Counted from the first letter of the stretch, positions 33,425-44,975 are shown. The stretch is DNA of 64,000 nt from Gaeumannomyces sp. JS-464 (GCA_002197995.1 NGZR01000004.1:2108001-2172000); one strand, 5' to 3'. Program-made: numbers and translations. Notes: generated by a model not told the origin, from the sequence alone.

Positions 33425-36400
33425 TTTAACCAAGTACTTTTTAAGCTTGTGTTTTAGCTAGTAGTTTAAGATTTCTTCGACTTCGTACTTTTATTTTAGG
33501 TTGATTTTTACTAATTCGTCGCTTTTAAAGCCTGGTAGCGCTGGTTCGAATAGGGAAAAAAAAACCGGGTAGGATTTTATAGTTGGCGGTAATTGGAGTT
33601 TGTAATTTACGTTCGAAACTTTTTTAATACTTTAAAAAGTCCTAATTTTTTATAGTTTAGCTTATCGTTTAGTCGTTTTGTTTTAATATTACGTCGAAAA
33701 AGATAAACGCTATCCCCTTTTTTAAAAGTCGGTTTTTCGATTCTTTTCTTATTTGTTTAAATAGCCATACGGTGCCGTAGTTTTTTTTAGCTTTGTTTAA
33801 AGGTATTTGTGCAGTTTAATAAGCTTTGTTACTGTTATTTTCGCTGCTAAAGCATGTTTTCCTGCCTTAGGTTTTTTATACGTTATAAGCGTAAACCCGT
33901 AGTTCGCATAAAACGGTGTAATTCCTATGCTTTTATAAACTAAACTGTTATAAGCGAACTAAGCTATAAAAAGTAATTATATTTAATTATTTTGTTTATA
34001 GTTAACGTAATAACGTAAGTATTGCTTTATAGTTTGGTTCGTCCGCTTCGTTTGTCCATTTGTTTAAAAGTGGTAAGCTGTAAACAAAAAGTGTTTAACT
34101 TTTAGCAAAGCTATAAGCCTTTTCTAAAACTTGCTCGTAAACAGCTTATTTTTATTTGTAAATAAACGGTTCGGCGTGTCGTATTCCGCTATTACGTGTT
34201 TAATAAAAACGTACGTTAATTCGGTAGCGTTACTGCTTTTTTATACGGTAAAAACAAAGCATATTTGGTAAGCCTGTTTATTATTACCAATATATTATCG
34301 TATTTTGCTTTAATTATCGGTTTTTTAAACTAGGGAAGTTTAATAACGAAATTTATAATAATTTTTTGCTACGCTTCGTCCGGTATTAGCAAAGGTTGTA
34401 ATAACCTATACGGTTTATACTTGCTAGCCTTATTTTTAACGCAGCTTTCGCAATTTTTATTAAGTTTTGTATTTCGGCTCGAATTTTTGCGAACCCGTAA
34501 TGTTATTATAACGGTTTTTTACGTTTTTTTCACGCTTTAATAGCCGTGTGCTAATTGGCTGTAAATTTATTAAATTTTTTGGGGGTTTAAACTTTTCCTT
34601 ACTGGACTGTTTTAGCAAATATCTTTTATGCCGGGATTAAAAATCCGTTTGGTTTTTCCGTTAAAATTACTCGTTTTTTTTAAGTATTGCGACCTAATAA
34701 TCCAGTCGTCGGCTTAAAACGTCCGCCCGGCCGTTTTCCGACCTTTTCCGGTATTCGACCCGAATGTCGTAATTTTATAAAAACTTATTTTAACGGATTT
34801 ATCGTTTATTTAGGTTTTTGCTTATAGTAAATATTATAATCCGTATATACTATAACCTAATGCTTTGCTTTATAAAGGTATAGCCGCCACTTTTTAAATG
34901 CTCGAATTATCGCTAAAAATTTTTTATCGTAAATTTGGTAATTTAACTTAAATCCGTTTAACTTTTATAAAAAAAACGCACAAAAGTGCAACCGTTTTTA
35001 ATCGTTTCACTATCCGAATTGGCCGCCGATTGCGTAATCCAACGCATCGGTTTTAACTTTAAAAGGTTTTTTTAGGTTTAAAAATGCTAATATTAGTTTT
35101 TTTAATACGGCGTTTCGTAATTGCTCGAAAGCCTTTTATTTTTACTTTTCCCAATGGAATTAGTGGTTATTTTTAGTAAAATTCGTAAATAGTATAGCGA
35201 TTTTGCTATAATTACGGATAAACCGTTTATAAAAGTTTAAAAATTTTAAAAACCTTCGTACTTTCGTAACGTTTTTAAATATAAACCATTTTTTAACTTT
35301 TTCGACTTTTTTAAAATCCATATAAACCTGTCCAAATATAATTACGAATTTTAAAAAAGCGACTTTTTGCGAATGCCATTCGCACTTTTCTAATTTAACG
35401 AGGAGTTTTGCATTAAGCAGCTTTTAAAGCACTTTATATACGTGCTGCTTATATTTTTTTATCGTTTCCGAAAAAATTAAGATATCGTCCAAATATACGA
35501 AAATAAAAATGTCGAAGTATTTGCGTAATATATGGTTAATTATTTTTTAAAACGTGGCTAATGCATTAGTAAGCCCGAAAGTTATTACTAAAAATTCGTA
35601 ACATTTAAGCTTTATTTTAAAAGCCGTAAACCATTTTTAACCTTTTTTAATTCGTATTAAATTGTAAGCTTTCCATAAGTCCAAAACCGTAAAATACTAA
35701 GCTTTGCCGAGCTTATCTCGTAGTTTATCGATAAAAGGTAAAAAAATACCGATTTTAATCGTAGCTTCGTTTAATAAACGGTAATCGATATACATTCGCT
35801 CCGTTTCATTTCCCTTTCCATAGGATTTCGTATCCTATTAAAAAGTTGAAAAGTTTAATATATCCTTTCCGTAGGTTTTCTTTTAGCTGTTTTTTTAACA
35901 CCTCCTATTATCGAAGGCTAAATTAGTATAGCTTTTGGTATTTAAACTGCGTTTTTAGTTTAAATTTAATTTTTAAATCGAACGGTTTATATTCGGGAAG
36001 CACCGTTTTTACGTTTTTCCAAAATAATTTCTCGTATTTATAGTATTCCTCCGGCACATTCGCGAGCCGTTTTTTAATATTGGTTTGGTTTTTTTAATCG
36101 CTTTTCACTTTAAATAGTCGTGTATTTATCGATGCTAAATGCAAAGGTAAATTGCTAAATTCTATTACCGTTATAACCTTTTTTCGTTGCTTTTTATGCT
36201 TACGGTTTAGGGTTCGTAATTGGTAAACCGTCCTAATTACTCGTGGCTTTTCCTATTAAACTTAACCGGTAGCCCAATTTATTCGTAAATTATTTTTCCT
36301 AAGCCAAAGGATTTTAAAAATTACATTTCTTTTTTTTTATATTTAGTTTATCTAATATAATAGTAAATTTTCCCTATTTCGGATGCGTAATATTACTGGT

Positions 36401-36783
36401 TGCATTTTTTAGTCGATTTATTTTTTATTATAAGCGATAGGTATTTTTTAACCGTTTTAAATTGGTACGGTTAGCGTTTCCGTTTTATAGGAATTCCTTA
36501 CCGTTTAACCGTTTATAACGATACGTAATCGCTTTATGCTTCGCAATCGATTATCATTTTAACTTTTACCTTTTAATATTCCATTCGGAATGTTAATAGG
36601 TTATATGGTTAACTCGATTTTGCTATTACGAAAATTTTTATCGGTTTTTTTTTTATTATCCATTTCGTACTTTCCGTTCGGGTAATTCGTTTAGTTTTTT
36701 AATAAAAGGAATAAGTACCGTACGTTCGTCCTTTTATCCGGGTCGAACGGTACGTACGCTCGCGCGATTCCCTAATGCCAAAT
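33425..36783 (-). pseudogene. Pol of B2: protease, RT, RNase H, integrase, chromodomain remnant
   Basis: On the minus strand reverse transcriptase occupies about 35000-35850. Its catalytic box at 35482-35495 keeps YLDD, followed by ILIFSETI. RNase H ends near 34700. The integrase core is at about 33750-34300, with AYHF.TNGQSERTNQT and FAYNSLV recognisable. The gene ends with NPVF-type integrase sequence and the first part of a chromodomain (KYEVEEILNYQLKHK) at about 33440-33510, which is then cut short. Stops interrupt every domain except short pieces. B2 is the best reference for reading B1. Confidence 0.78.
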
Positions 36784-38830
36784 TTCCGCTTTTTATAACA
36801 TATGCTCTTTGCATTTTATAGTTTTACATTTTCCTTAATCGAATATTTTAGTAATACATAGCATTGGTGCCGTTCGCTAGGTTTAAAAACTGCGGTAAAC
36901 CTACCGATCCGGGCTAATTCCTACCGTGGTAATTAAAATGCTAAATAAGGCTTAACTTTTGTTTTATTTTTTAACTTTCGTAGAAAAAAATCGTATTTAA
37001 GCTTAGGTCGTTAATAAAATTTGCATTTTTTTATAAATGCATTTTGCCTAAAAAAGGTACAAATGTCCAGGGTGTTTTATATCGACGTTAAAATGGTCTT
37101 CGGGTATTAGCGTAGCTTTTTTTTGGCTTGCTTACGTCGTTAAACCGGTAATTAACGTACTTAACTTTTTATCGATTGCTAAACCACGATAAAAGTTAGC
37201 CGTTATTTCCGTCCGTTAAAATGGCGTAGCATAACGGGCCATTTGGGTGTTTTAAAACCTTAACGTTTTAAAAGCACTTAAAAACGTCGAAAAGTGTAAA
37301 AGCGCGCTAATCCTTCCAGTTTGCCTGTTTTTCGCGGGTTGTAAATGCAAAAGTTACGCCGTTCGAGCCTTTCGCTCGTTTTTAAAACTCGGCCGTTTTA
37401 AGGTTTTAACCGTTTTAGTTTATTTTAACGTCGGTATTCGAATTTTCCGATTTTCGAAAGAAATGTATTTAGCTTAAAAGCTTTTTTCGGGCTTTTTTTT
37501 CCTCCGTACCACTTGCTAAGGTTGCTTTTTTTAGGTCCCGCGAAAAGCGGTATCGTTTTTTTCCTTCCAATTTTCGAGCCCGAAAACAATCCGCTATTTT
37601 CCTTTGCTATTATACTCGGGCTTTATAATTTTAAACATGCAAATATTACGAGGTTTTCAAAAATACCATCCGGTAGCCTTTTTATCGAACTAATATATGG
37701 TATACAGCTCGCTATAACATCCCGTCCAGCTAAACACTATTTCGAAACACAATCCTTTTTATGCCGGGCTTTCCGGTGTTCGCTAAAAGTTAGCTATTTG
37801 GCGGTTATTATCCCGTTAAAAGCAATTAACTTTTATATAGCTAATTTAGCCGCATTTAAAACACTTCCCGTTTTTCGGGTTTTATTTCCGCTTTTTTTGC
37901 TGCCTTTATTACTAATAAGCGGCTTTCGCACTAAAGTTTATAAAACTTAAGTGCGTTTTGTAAGCCGTAATGGGTTGCTATTTAGCCTTTTTTTGGTTGG
38001 CTTTGTTTTATACCGCACTTTTAAAACTATATCCTTTTTTTTCTTATTATCGTTCGTATAATTTATCGCTAATGCGAACCGCGTTTCGGACGTAATCCGT
38101 AAAAAACTCCGGGCGATCCTGCTTTGCAAATTCGTCTTTTACGTTTTCGCGCAATCCGTTGTAAAAATGCAGCATTAACGTAACGTCGTTCCAATTAAGC
38201 TTAATGCTAATCCGTTAAAAGTTCGCTACGTATTTAACTGTAAACCCTCGCTATTTAAAAGCTAACAAGTTTTTTTCGGCGATTCGGGTTTCGTCGATTA
38301 TTTCGAACACTTTTCCGACCTTTTTTCCAAAGGTTTCGAAATTAGCAAAAGTAAATTTAGTAGTTTTCTGGTTATTTTTATACCTTTTAAAGTAATTATT
38401 TTAGGTTAGCTAAAACCATTTTTTCATTTTGCCGTCCAGCCTAATAGCAGCGTAAACGATTTTTTGTTCCTCGCTTACGAATTGCTATTTGTAAAACTTA
38501 AAATAGCTTTTGCACTCGGTAAAAAACGTTTTAAACTTTCCGTTTTTTTTCTCGTAAAAGTCCGGGAACGGGAATTTATACGCTCGGATTGCGATAAATG
38601 CTTCGAAGGACACTAACTTCGCAGTAAATTGCTTTACCTCGGTTTAGCTTTTAGCGATTTCGTTCGTTATAAGTTTAAAAAGGCTAGCCGTATCGGCTGC
38701 TTCGTTAAAATCGTACTTAACACCGTTAAAAGTAAAAACCGTGGTTTTTCCTTTGTAAGCTTTTTGCTACTGCTTGCCATAGTTGTACTATCCTTTTTTT
38801 TAACGAAGTACTAAACAAAATCAATTAAAA
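36784..38830 (-). pseudogene. Gag and leader of B2
   Basis: The gag region reads leftward and carries a zinc knuckle at about 37780-37870 (CFKCG, then spaced His and Cys). The sequence right of 38600 is leader; TTTTAATTGATTTTG directly after the 5' LTR on the minus strand is the presumed primer-binding region and is shared with B1. The large plus-strand frame at 37513-37950 lies antisense to gag and is judged a by-product. Confidence 0.62.
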
Positions 38831-39275
38831 TGTTATAATTAAGGGTTTGCTTTTAAAATAAGGCATTTCGGGGAAGGAAAGGATAATATCGCTGGCTAGG
38901 TTAACAAAAGGTTACGTAACTTAAAAAGACAATTTAATTGTTTGCTTTAAGGGATGCTTAAAAGCTAACTTAGGTTAACTAATGCCGAAGCTTTAGTTAA
39001 AGCTACCTAAAACAATAGGAAATCCATTTTTTATATATACGCTGCTTTTTGCCTTATGTTGGGTTAGATTTATAGCTTTGCCATAAATTTACAAATCCCT
39101 TTTTAAATTTATTGCTTTATTATAAATTTATAGATTTTTTTGGATTTATTATTTATTACAAATTTACAAATCCTTTTTGGTTTACGTAACTCCACGTAAC
39201 CGGGCGGGGCTAAGGCACCACTTTAAAGCCCTCCTTTTGCTTTGCTGTTTTAAAAGCCTGCATGTGGTCGTAACA
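38831..39275 (-). repeat. 5' LTR of B2
   Basis: The LTR is 445 bp, from TGTTATAATTAAGGG to GTCGTAACA, with the terminal CA preserved. LINE1 RNase H continues right after AGCGG. Confidence 0.87.
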
Positions 39276-40357
39276 AGCGGTTAACGGCTGTTTAAGCACG
39301 GCTTTTAATAATTTATAAAAGGCTTTTAAAGAAATTTATTGCGTTATAAATAAACACCAGGTATTCGTACGCTGGTCTTTGGGTTATATAAAATCCCCGA
39401 AAACGAAAAGGCAAACGCTAAAGCAAAGTTAAAATCGGCTTTGCCAATACCTTAACATTTTAAACTAACGGTAGCCGAAGTAAAAGCTTTAGCCCGGAAA
39501 ACAGCCCGGGACGCCCGGAATGCATGGTTTACAAACAATTTTCCGGATCGGTATAAGGCTATAGGCCTCCCGCCGGTACTATAACATACGCCCGAAACGT
39601 TGCAATTACACCGGAAGGTACTACAACGGCTAATAACCGCACGCACCGGCCACGAGGATTTCGACTGGTACCACCGAAAGTTTTAACACGAAGACGATAA
39701 CCCGTGCCGCTGCGGGAAAAACAAATCCCCTTCCCACCTTATGTTTTGCAAGTTAGCTAAAACGGTAAAAATAAATGGCTTATAGCGAACCCCTCCCCGG
39801 CTTCCGATAAGCCCGGATATTAAAAACGGCTTTTTTAAAAGCCCTCCCTTTTTGCTTCGTTCGTCGAAGCAACCAATTACTATACTATCGCTGGACGATA
39901 ACAACAGGGTTTAAAAAGCCCGCATATATCCTTTTCCTTGTTCTCCTACACCTTTTACCTTTTCCTTTGTACCACCAGGACTAACAGTAGGCTCGTTAAT
40001 CCCCCGCACTTCCGGCCGGGCCCTAAAGGTCCCAAAAACCTTCCAGCTTAAACCCCGGCCCTACCCTTTTATCGGCATACTCGCCGGCCGAACGCATTAC
40101 TACCACTTGTAGCGCTTTACAACGCCCTGGCGTATATATATACGCCTTACCGCCGATTACCCGCTTACTAATAAAAAGCGCCGGAACGCGGCCCGACCTC
40201 CGTATGCCTTCGGGTTTAATTTTGCTAACCGTTAGATAGCAACATATAGCTTAATATTTAGCTTAGGTAGCGCTAGCACGTTATATGCCCCTTGAAAAGC
40301 AGGGACTGGTAAATCCCGACTTATTAACGTTAAATATACTTACTTACTCACTCCCGG

Positions 40358-40466
40358 CTTTACCCTTTTCCGGCACACCCGCCGGCCGACAGCATTATTA
40401 CCACCCGCAGCGCTATATAACGCCCCGGCGTATAAGTATACGCCTTACCGCCGATTGCCCGTTTAC
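40358..40466 (+). repeat. Fragment of a LINE 3' untranslated region
   Basis: About 110 bp match the LINE 3' UTR seen at 40060-40170 and, inverted, at 50370-50480 (Pro-rich coding-like CCGGC motifs and GCCCCGGCGTAT). It follows the LINE1 tail directly, so LINE1 may have landed in or next to an older LINE copy. Confidence 0.6.
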
Positions 40467-41230
40467 TAACACACCTTCCCTTCGAAAAAATTTCCTGTCG
40501 AACCTACTATTAGTGGCCGCTAAGAAATCCCGGCCATTTTGGTATTAGGGCCATTAAAAATAAGCCGGCTGCATAACAGGGTTTAACAGGCCATTTAGCT
40601 TTGTTCGACCCGCGTTTTCCGACTCCTTTTAATAACGACGCCGGCAACGCAACTGGGCCAAAAAAGCAGAAAATGGCTGGCAACGGTATAGGTGTGCCTA
40701 TTGCCAATCGAGGGGAAGGTTTGCACCTTATCGCTTAAGGCGCGCTTCGCGCGCGCCGAAACCTTCGACAATCGGGGTGCTCCAACCTCCGCGCATTACC
40801 AAACCGCCTTTCGATTTCCTTTTCGCTTTCGCCTCGCGCACCGAGCCGAAACGATTCCGAAATGCACAAGAAGATTGCAGGCCGGCAAGCAGTTAAAACA
40901 CATTGGACGAATAGCCGGCCCAGCCGCCGCCGTCCCCCGCCATTTTCGGAACTCCTCGTCCTTACCATCCACGCGATTCCTCCTCGGTCGACCGCATCCA
41001 CGACACGCACGGCGCAAGTTTGGCCTGCTGCATAAGCACGCACGTGCAAGATTTTTAAAATTTTAAGCGGTTTTATTTGTTATTCGTATCGTGCACGGCT
41101 TCGATCGTCTTACGATTGGCAAACCGCGCAGCGTATCGTTAACACGTGATAAACATATAAAAAGCACTTTAAGCTGGGAATAGGCTTTTTAACTTCCGAT
41201 TTTTTTCTTTGGCCGGGCTTAAAGGTGGAC
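40467..41230. other. Unassigned GC-rich segment between LINE fragments
   Basis: About 760 bp with much less RIP-like decay than its neighbours and no recognised homology. Open frames exist on both strands (40692-41066 plus; 40735-41049 minus), rich in Arg and Ala, which is usual for GC-rich non-coding DNA. A near-palindrome GCGCGCTTCGCGCGCGC sits at about 40740-40757. It could be a host remnant, a unique transposon end, or part of an unknown repeat. Confidence 0.35.
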
Positions 41231-41589
41231 CATAGCGGTACCCCCCGCTTACACCCGGCTTTGCACCTTCCTGGCATTTTGCCGGCCGACTGCTTTTACT
41301 ACCACTAATAGCAGCGCTTATAGCGCCCCGGCGTTTATTCGCCCTTTTGCTAATTGCCGGTTTACTAATAAGGAGCGCCGGAATGCGGCCCGAACTTCGT
41401 GTGCTTTGGGTAGGCTTTTGCTTACCTTATAGTTTAATTTGTTAGCCGCTTCGATAGCAACATGTAGCTTAATATTAAGCTTAAGTAGCGCTAGCACGTC
41501 GTATGCTTTTTGGGAAGCAGGGACTGGTAGTTCCCGATTTTGCCGACGTTAAATATACTTATTTACTTACTTACTTACTTACTTACCCG
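41231..41589 (+). repeat. LINE 3' end fragment with (TTAC)n tail
   Basis: The sequence is the 3' UTR of the LINE family (AGCGCTAGCACG, GGGACTGGTAGTTCCCG) ending in a tail of repeated TTAC at about 41551-41585. It is 5'-truncated, as is typical of LINE insertions. Confidence 0.72.
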
Positions 41590-41731
41590 TTTACTAACAA
41601 AGAGCGCCGGAATGCGGCCTAACCTTCGTATGCCTTCGGGTTTAATTTTGCTAGCCGCCGAATAGCAATATATAGCTTAATGTTTAACTTAAGTAGCGCT
41701 AGCACGTCGTATGCCATTTGGGAGGCAAGGA

Positions 41732-42136
41732 TGTTACGACCATGCAGGCCCCCAAAACAGCGAGGCAGGAGGGGGCCCCGAACTGGTGCCTCCGCCCCGC
41801 CCCGGTCACGTGGAGTCACGTGAACCAAGAGGGATCTGTGGATTTGTGACAGAGCAATAGATCCAAGAGGGATCTGTGGATTTGTAGTAGAGCCACAGAT
41901 CCAACCCAACACAGGGCAAGAGGCAGCGTGTATATAAAGGATGGGATTCCTACTGTCTCAGGTAGCTTTAACTGAGGCTTCGGCATCAGTTAACCTAAGT
42001 TAGCTCCCAGGCATCCCCTGGGGCAAGCAATCAGATTGTCCTTTTAAGTCACGTGATCCCCTGTTACCAGCACCGGCGATACTGTCCTCCCCACCCCGAG
42101 GTGCCCTATCCTAGGAGCAGACCCCTGATTGTAACA
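41732..42136 (+). repeat. Solo LTR of the B family, hardly mutated
   Basis: This 405-bp LTR runs from TGTTACGACCATGCAGG to TTGTAACA and is flanked by AAGGA at 41727-41731 and 42137-42141. Its base composition is normal: GATCC, CACGTG and CAGG words abound, so it has escaped RIP. It shows the native form of the family: a TATATAAAGG box at about 41931-41940 with downstream sequence, and two copies of the repeat unit (GGATCTGTGGATTTGT). This TATA box fixes the orientation of B1 and B2. Confidence 0.92.
41929..41942 (+). promoter_or_regulatory. TATA box of the B-family LTR
   Basis: GTATATAAAGG lies in the middle of the un-mutated solo LTR, where the U3 promoter of a gypsy LTR is expected. The decayed LTRs of B1 and B2 show the same place as TATATA in the reverse sense. 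Confidence 0.65.
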
Positions 42137-42198
42137 AAGGACTGGTAAATCCCGATTTACCGACGTTAAATACACTTACTTACTCACTTACTTACGCC

Positions 42199-42297
42199 AT
42201 TAAAACTAAAGCTAAATATTAAAACTAGCAGTCGGTAAGGTTTTCATGTGGTCTTTTTATATACCCTGTTTAAACAGGTGGTAGGCATGTATAAGGC
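42199..42297. other. Short spacer between LINE fragment and second solo LTR
   Basis: AT-rich unique sequence. The palindrome CCTGTTTAAACAGG lies at about 42266-42279. No gene seen. Confidence 0.4.
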
Positions 42298-42302
42298 TTA
42301 TG

Positions 42303-42687
42303 TGTTACAATTAGGGGTTTGCTCCTAAGGTAGGGCACTTCGGGGGTGGAAAGGATAGTATCGCTGGTGCTAGTAAACAAGGGAACACGTGACTTAAAAG
42401 GACAATTTAATTGCTTGCCCCAGTGGATGCCTGGGAGCTAACTTAGGTTAATTAATGCAAAAGCCTTAGTTAAAGCTACTTAAAACAGTAGGAAATCCTT
42501 TCTCTTCTTATAATAACCTCGCCTGCTTTACAACTTCTTTGGATATGTTAGCTATGTCCATAGCTAACATATCTTGCGTCGGTCACGTGGTGGGTAAACA
42601 CGTGACCAGGCGTAAGGGTGGGTCGCCTTAACCCCTCCTTTTGTTTTAGGCCGCCCCGCATCCCCTTTTGGGGACGTAGTCGTAACA
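42303..42687 (-). repeat. Second solo LTR of the B family
   Basis: This 385-bp LTR runs from TGTTACAATTAGGGG to GTCGTAACA, flanked by TTATG at 42298-42302 and 42688-42692. Decay is light. In place of the tandem repeat unit it has one long perfect inverted repeat (ATATGTTAGCTATG...CATAGCTAACATAT, about 42544-42574), which suggests a subfamily difference in the U3 region. Confidence 0.9.
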
Positions 42688-42692
42688 TTATG

Positions 42693-43902
42693 CACGGAGC
42701 TTGGGATTCGTAGCTTTGCCATGTAATTTAGGGCCCATATATAGCCACTTCCCTAAGGGCGACCTAGTTACAAGAATAAGTTACAAAATATAAAAATCGG
42801 ATATTTGTTGGTTTTGTAGCTTTGTTATGCGCGTTGTAGCCCTTACGAACATTAATTAAAGCTATTAAGGGTCCTTTTTTATAGTGGTAAAAAGGTAGTA
42901 TTTTTGGTGGTGTATCAATTTTTTGGCTTATGCATATCCAGGTATTATGCAAATGGGGGTTGTGCATGGTACATCAAATCCACATCACGTGGCTGCCGAG
43001 GTTGAGAATCCAACAACATCGGGAGCCCACGTGCGTGCCCCACCAGCCACAGGCAATTCTGACTCATCAGATTATAGGGCTGGGTTCACGTTGAATTTCG
43101 CCCGGGCCCCACAGGTACATCGGCACGGGCATTGCCCCCCAGCCAATTTTCGCTGGGCGGCTGTGGCCGCGCAGCGGCCGCCACGAATTCAAGTCTGTTT
43201 TCTACGGGAACGCCGAACGCGTTCAGGGTTCTCTACGGATATCTTGCCTGCGTACTACGGTGGGTTTACAGTAGAGAGTACCGCACAGCTTGCCTATCTG
43301 GTCATTTCCAGCCACCCATGTACCGTACCGTGCTGTACTGTAACGTACAGCGTCTACTAAGCGCTAATGCCCAGCTGAACCCGATCAGCTACCGACTAGC
43401 GGCCAATAACTGGCCGTCGTGGCTGTCTGCGGCGAAATACCGCCGGCTTGGCCCACGGTACCAGCTGGGCAATTCCCGGAAAAGGCAGCTGCGCATGTCG
43501 CCGACAGTCGCAAGGCAGCTGAACCACATGTCCGGGATGCTAACAACGCTTGGCATGCAGGGTTCAATGTCCCAGTTAACAAAAATGAGTGCCATTCAAT
43601 GTCAACGTCCATCTCAGCACCTCGCGACCCATGTCGCCGCCTGGGGGCTCGTCCCTCAGCCCTGCGCCCAAGGCGAAAAGCGTGATGCGAATACCACCTC
43701 ACTGATGTCTACGGATTATATGTCGATGTGTCTGTTTTCGACAAACTTCGACGAGTATAAAGATGGGCCTCAGCGCCGCTCGATGCTAAGCCTCCCCAGT
43801 TCATGACAGACGGCACAGGCAAGCTCAGACAATTAAGCATCGCATTGGCCCTCAGGCAGCTACACATCGTATCCAAGACAGTCGACATTCTTACGTTTGA
43901 CC
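42693..43902. other. Region upstream of the secreted-protein gene
   Basis: 42693-42960 is AT-rich and may be transposon debris. From about 42970 the composition becomes normal. Open frames exist (for example 43132-43806, plus) but they lack sensible protein character and I regard them as chance frames in the promoter region. A TATAAAG at about 43757 lies some 145 bp before the start codon of the gene at 43903. Confidence 0.45.
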
Positions 43903-44975
43903 ATGAAGCTACAATCCTTCTTCACGCTGGGTCTGGCGGTTGTTGGCCTTGCAAGCCCGGCGCCCATGCCGGAGTTCCCAACGTATCTCGATGAGCGGCA
44001 GATTGCGCCTCGCAACCCGGTCTACGACATCCTGGGGAAGATCGCCTTTGAACTCGTCGTCAAACCCGCGCTCCAGGAGCTGAGACTCAAGGGCATCTTG
44101 CCCACGAACACTCAAGTCGGTAAGTGCAGGAAATCCCCCTGGAGCTGCGGCAAGACACAACACAGACTGATTGGCCCCGAACATCACCAGTCGACCTCTC
44201 TGAAAGGTCCTTGAACGCAATCAGCAATATCGTCACCACAGCCCTCACGGATACCTGGTTCGGCCGCGACAAGGCGTCCATGAACAGCCTGGTTCAGGAC
44301 TGCCGAGACTACACGCGCAAAAACCAGACTGAAGGGCTGATCGTCAGCCACCTCGAGATTGCGAGCGGGTTCCATCAGCGCGCCAACGAGCTCATCAACC
44401 TTATGATTCCCTACGGACTGCCTGCCACGCCCTCCGTCCTCACCCTCATCGGCATCTGGTCGCTCTTCAAGAAGGAGGAGGTCGCACTGACGCGCGACCT
44501 CGACGTCATCCACAACGAGAACGACCACCTTACCAAGCTCGAGGGATTCAGGACTCGCTACGACGAGCTCCTTATCTACCTCAAGTCCTCCAACCGCAGC
44601 TTCTACGGCCTGCCGAACGGTCTGTACCGCACCCGCTTCACCGTCCCGGGCAATTATCCCTGCCCGGCTTGCATATGCAAGCAGAAGACGGTGCGGTCCA
44701 CCTTTGAGTCCCGCTCCAGCACCACCGCTCCGTGGAAGGTGGAGTACGAGCTTTCCAAGTCGTGGCCGTTCTGCGGCAAGACCCCGCAGTCGACTCTCGA
44801 CAGACACAGGAGAATCGTGAACGAAAAGCGCGACGAGGCCATCGCCAAATTCCGGGTGGAAAGGCACGACGAGTTCCTGACGAGCGGGTTCGACCAGCTC
44901 GTGGCTACCATGCAGGACGTCAAGACCTGGGACGCAGACAAGCTGATCAACTCCCTGTTCGTGGACCAAGTGTGA
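43903..44975 (+). CDS. Secreted protein of unknown function, two exons
   Basis: Join 43903-44119 and 44191-44975 gives 333 residues. The intron (71 bp) starts GTAAGT, has a CTGATT branch-like site at about 44166 and ends CACCAG. Residues 1-20 (MKLQSFFTLGLAVVGLASPA) form a classic signal peptide. The mature chain is mostly charged helix, with five cysteines visible, three of them close together in PCPACICK (about residue 222). It ends in TGA 44973-44975. Codon use is strongly G/C at third positions and no RIP stops are seen, so the gene is probably intact. No family recognised. A secreted protein in a transposon-rich zone could be an effector candidate, but that is only context. Confidence 0.72.

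Larger units (their letters stand above)
32350..39275 (-). mobile_element. Chromovirus B2, complete Ty3/gypsy element (6,926 bp)
   Basis: LTRs at 32350-32797 and 38831-39275 flank an internal region collinear with B1. The insertion site is the RNase H part of LINE1; GGCGG (32345-32349) is repeated as AGCGG (39276-39280), and LINE2 shows GGCGG at the unoccupied site, so the A is a later transition. The copy is somewhat less decayed than B1. It lacks about 470 bp at the chromodomain relative to B1. Confidence 0.92.
29080..39914 (+). pseudogene. LINE1 ORF2 (endonuclease, RT, RNase H), split by B2
   Basis: The ATG at 29080 follows the ORF1 stop by five bases. The APE-type endonuclease lies at about 29320-29890, reverse transcriptase at about 30640-31450 (KSYRPIALLPC near 30770; catalytic box at 31242-31253 reads YAND instead of YADD) and RNase H from about 32100 (IYSDGFKAKNGAVGYGWVI). 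RNase H is cut at 32349 by element B2 and resumes at 39281. The C-terminal CRCGKNKSPSHLMFC motif is at about 39700-39755, and the stop is near 39914. Asp-to-Asn in the catalytic box plus many stops make it inactive. Confidence 0.8.
27099..40357 (+). mobile_element. LINE1, Tad1-type non-LTR retrotransposon, 5'-truncated and split by B2
   Basis: The two halves, 27099-32349 and 39281-40357, join into one LINE that aligns with LINE2 (50.2-56.4 kb, opposite strand). It encodes an ORF1 with zinc knuckles and an ORF2 with endonuclease, reverse transcriptase, RNase H and a C-terminal Cys/His motif, the layout of the Tad1 clade. The left end matches LINE2 only from about 27099, inside ORF1, so it is 5'-truncated. 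The right end is a (TTAC)-type tail at about 40333-40357. RIP decay is strong. Confidence 0.85.
41590..42198 (+). repeat. Second LINE 3' end fragment, carrying a solo LTR
   Basis: Another 5'-truncated LINE 3' UTR starts near GTTTACTAACAAAGAGCGCC and ends in a TTAC/TCAC tail at about 42172-42195. It is interrupted by the solo LTR at 41732-42136; the two halves join perfectly across the AAGGA duplication. Confidence 0.75.

Noticed and set aside
37513..37950. A 145-codon plus-strand frame in element B2
   Set aside because: It is antisense to gag, overlaps the zinc knuckle region and has no matching open frame in copy B1.
43132..43806. A 224-codon plus-strand frame upstream of the secreted-protein gene
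   Set aside because: It is long, but the translation has no domain, no consistent composition and overlaps other open frames in a GC-rich region. I treat it as promoter/5' region of the gene at 43903.
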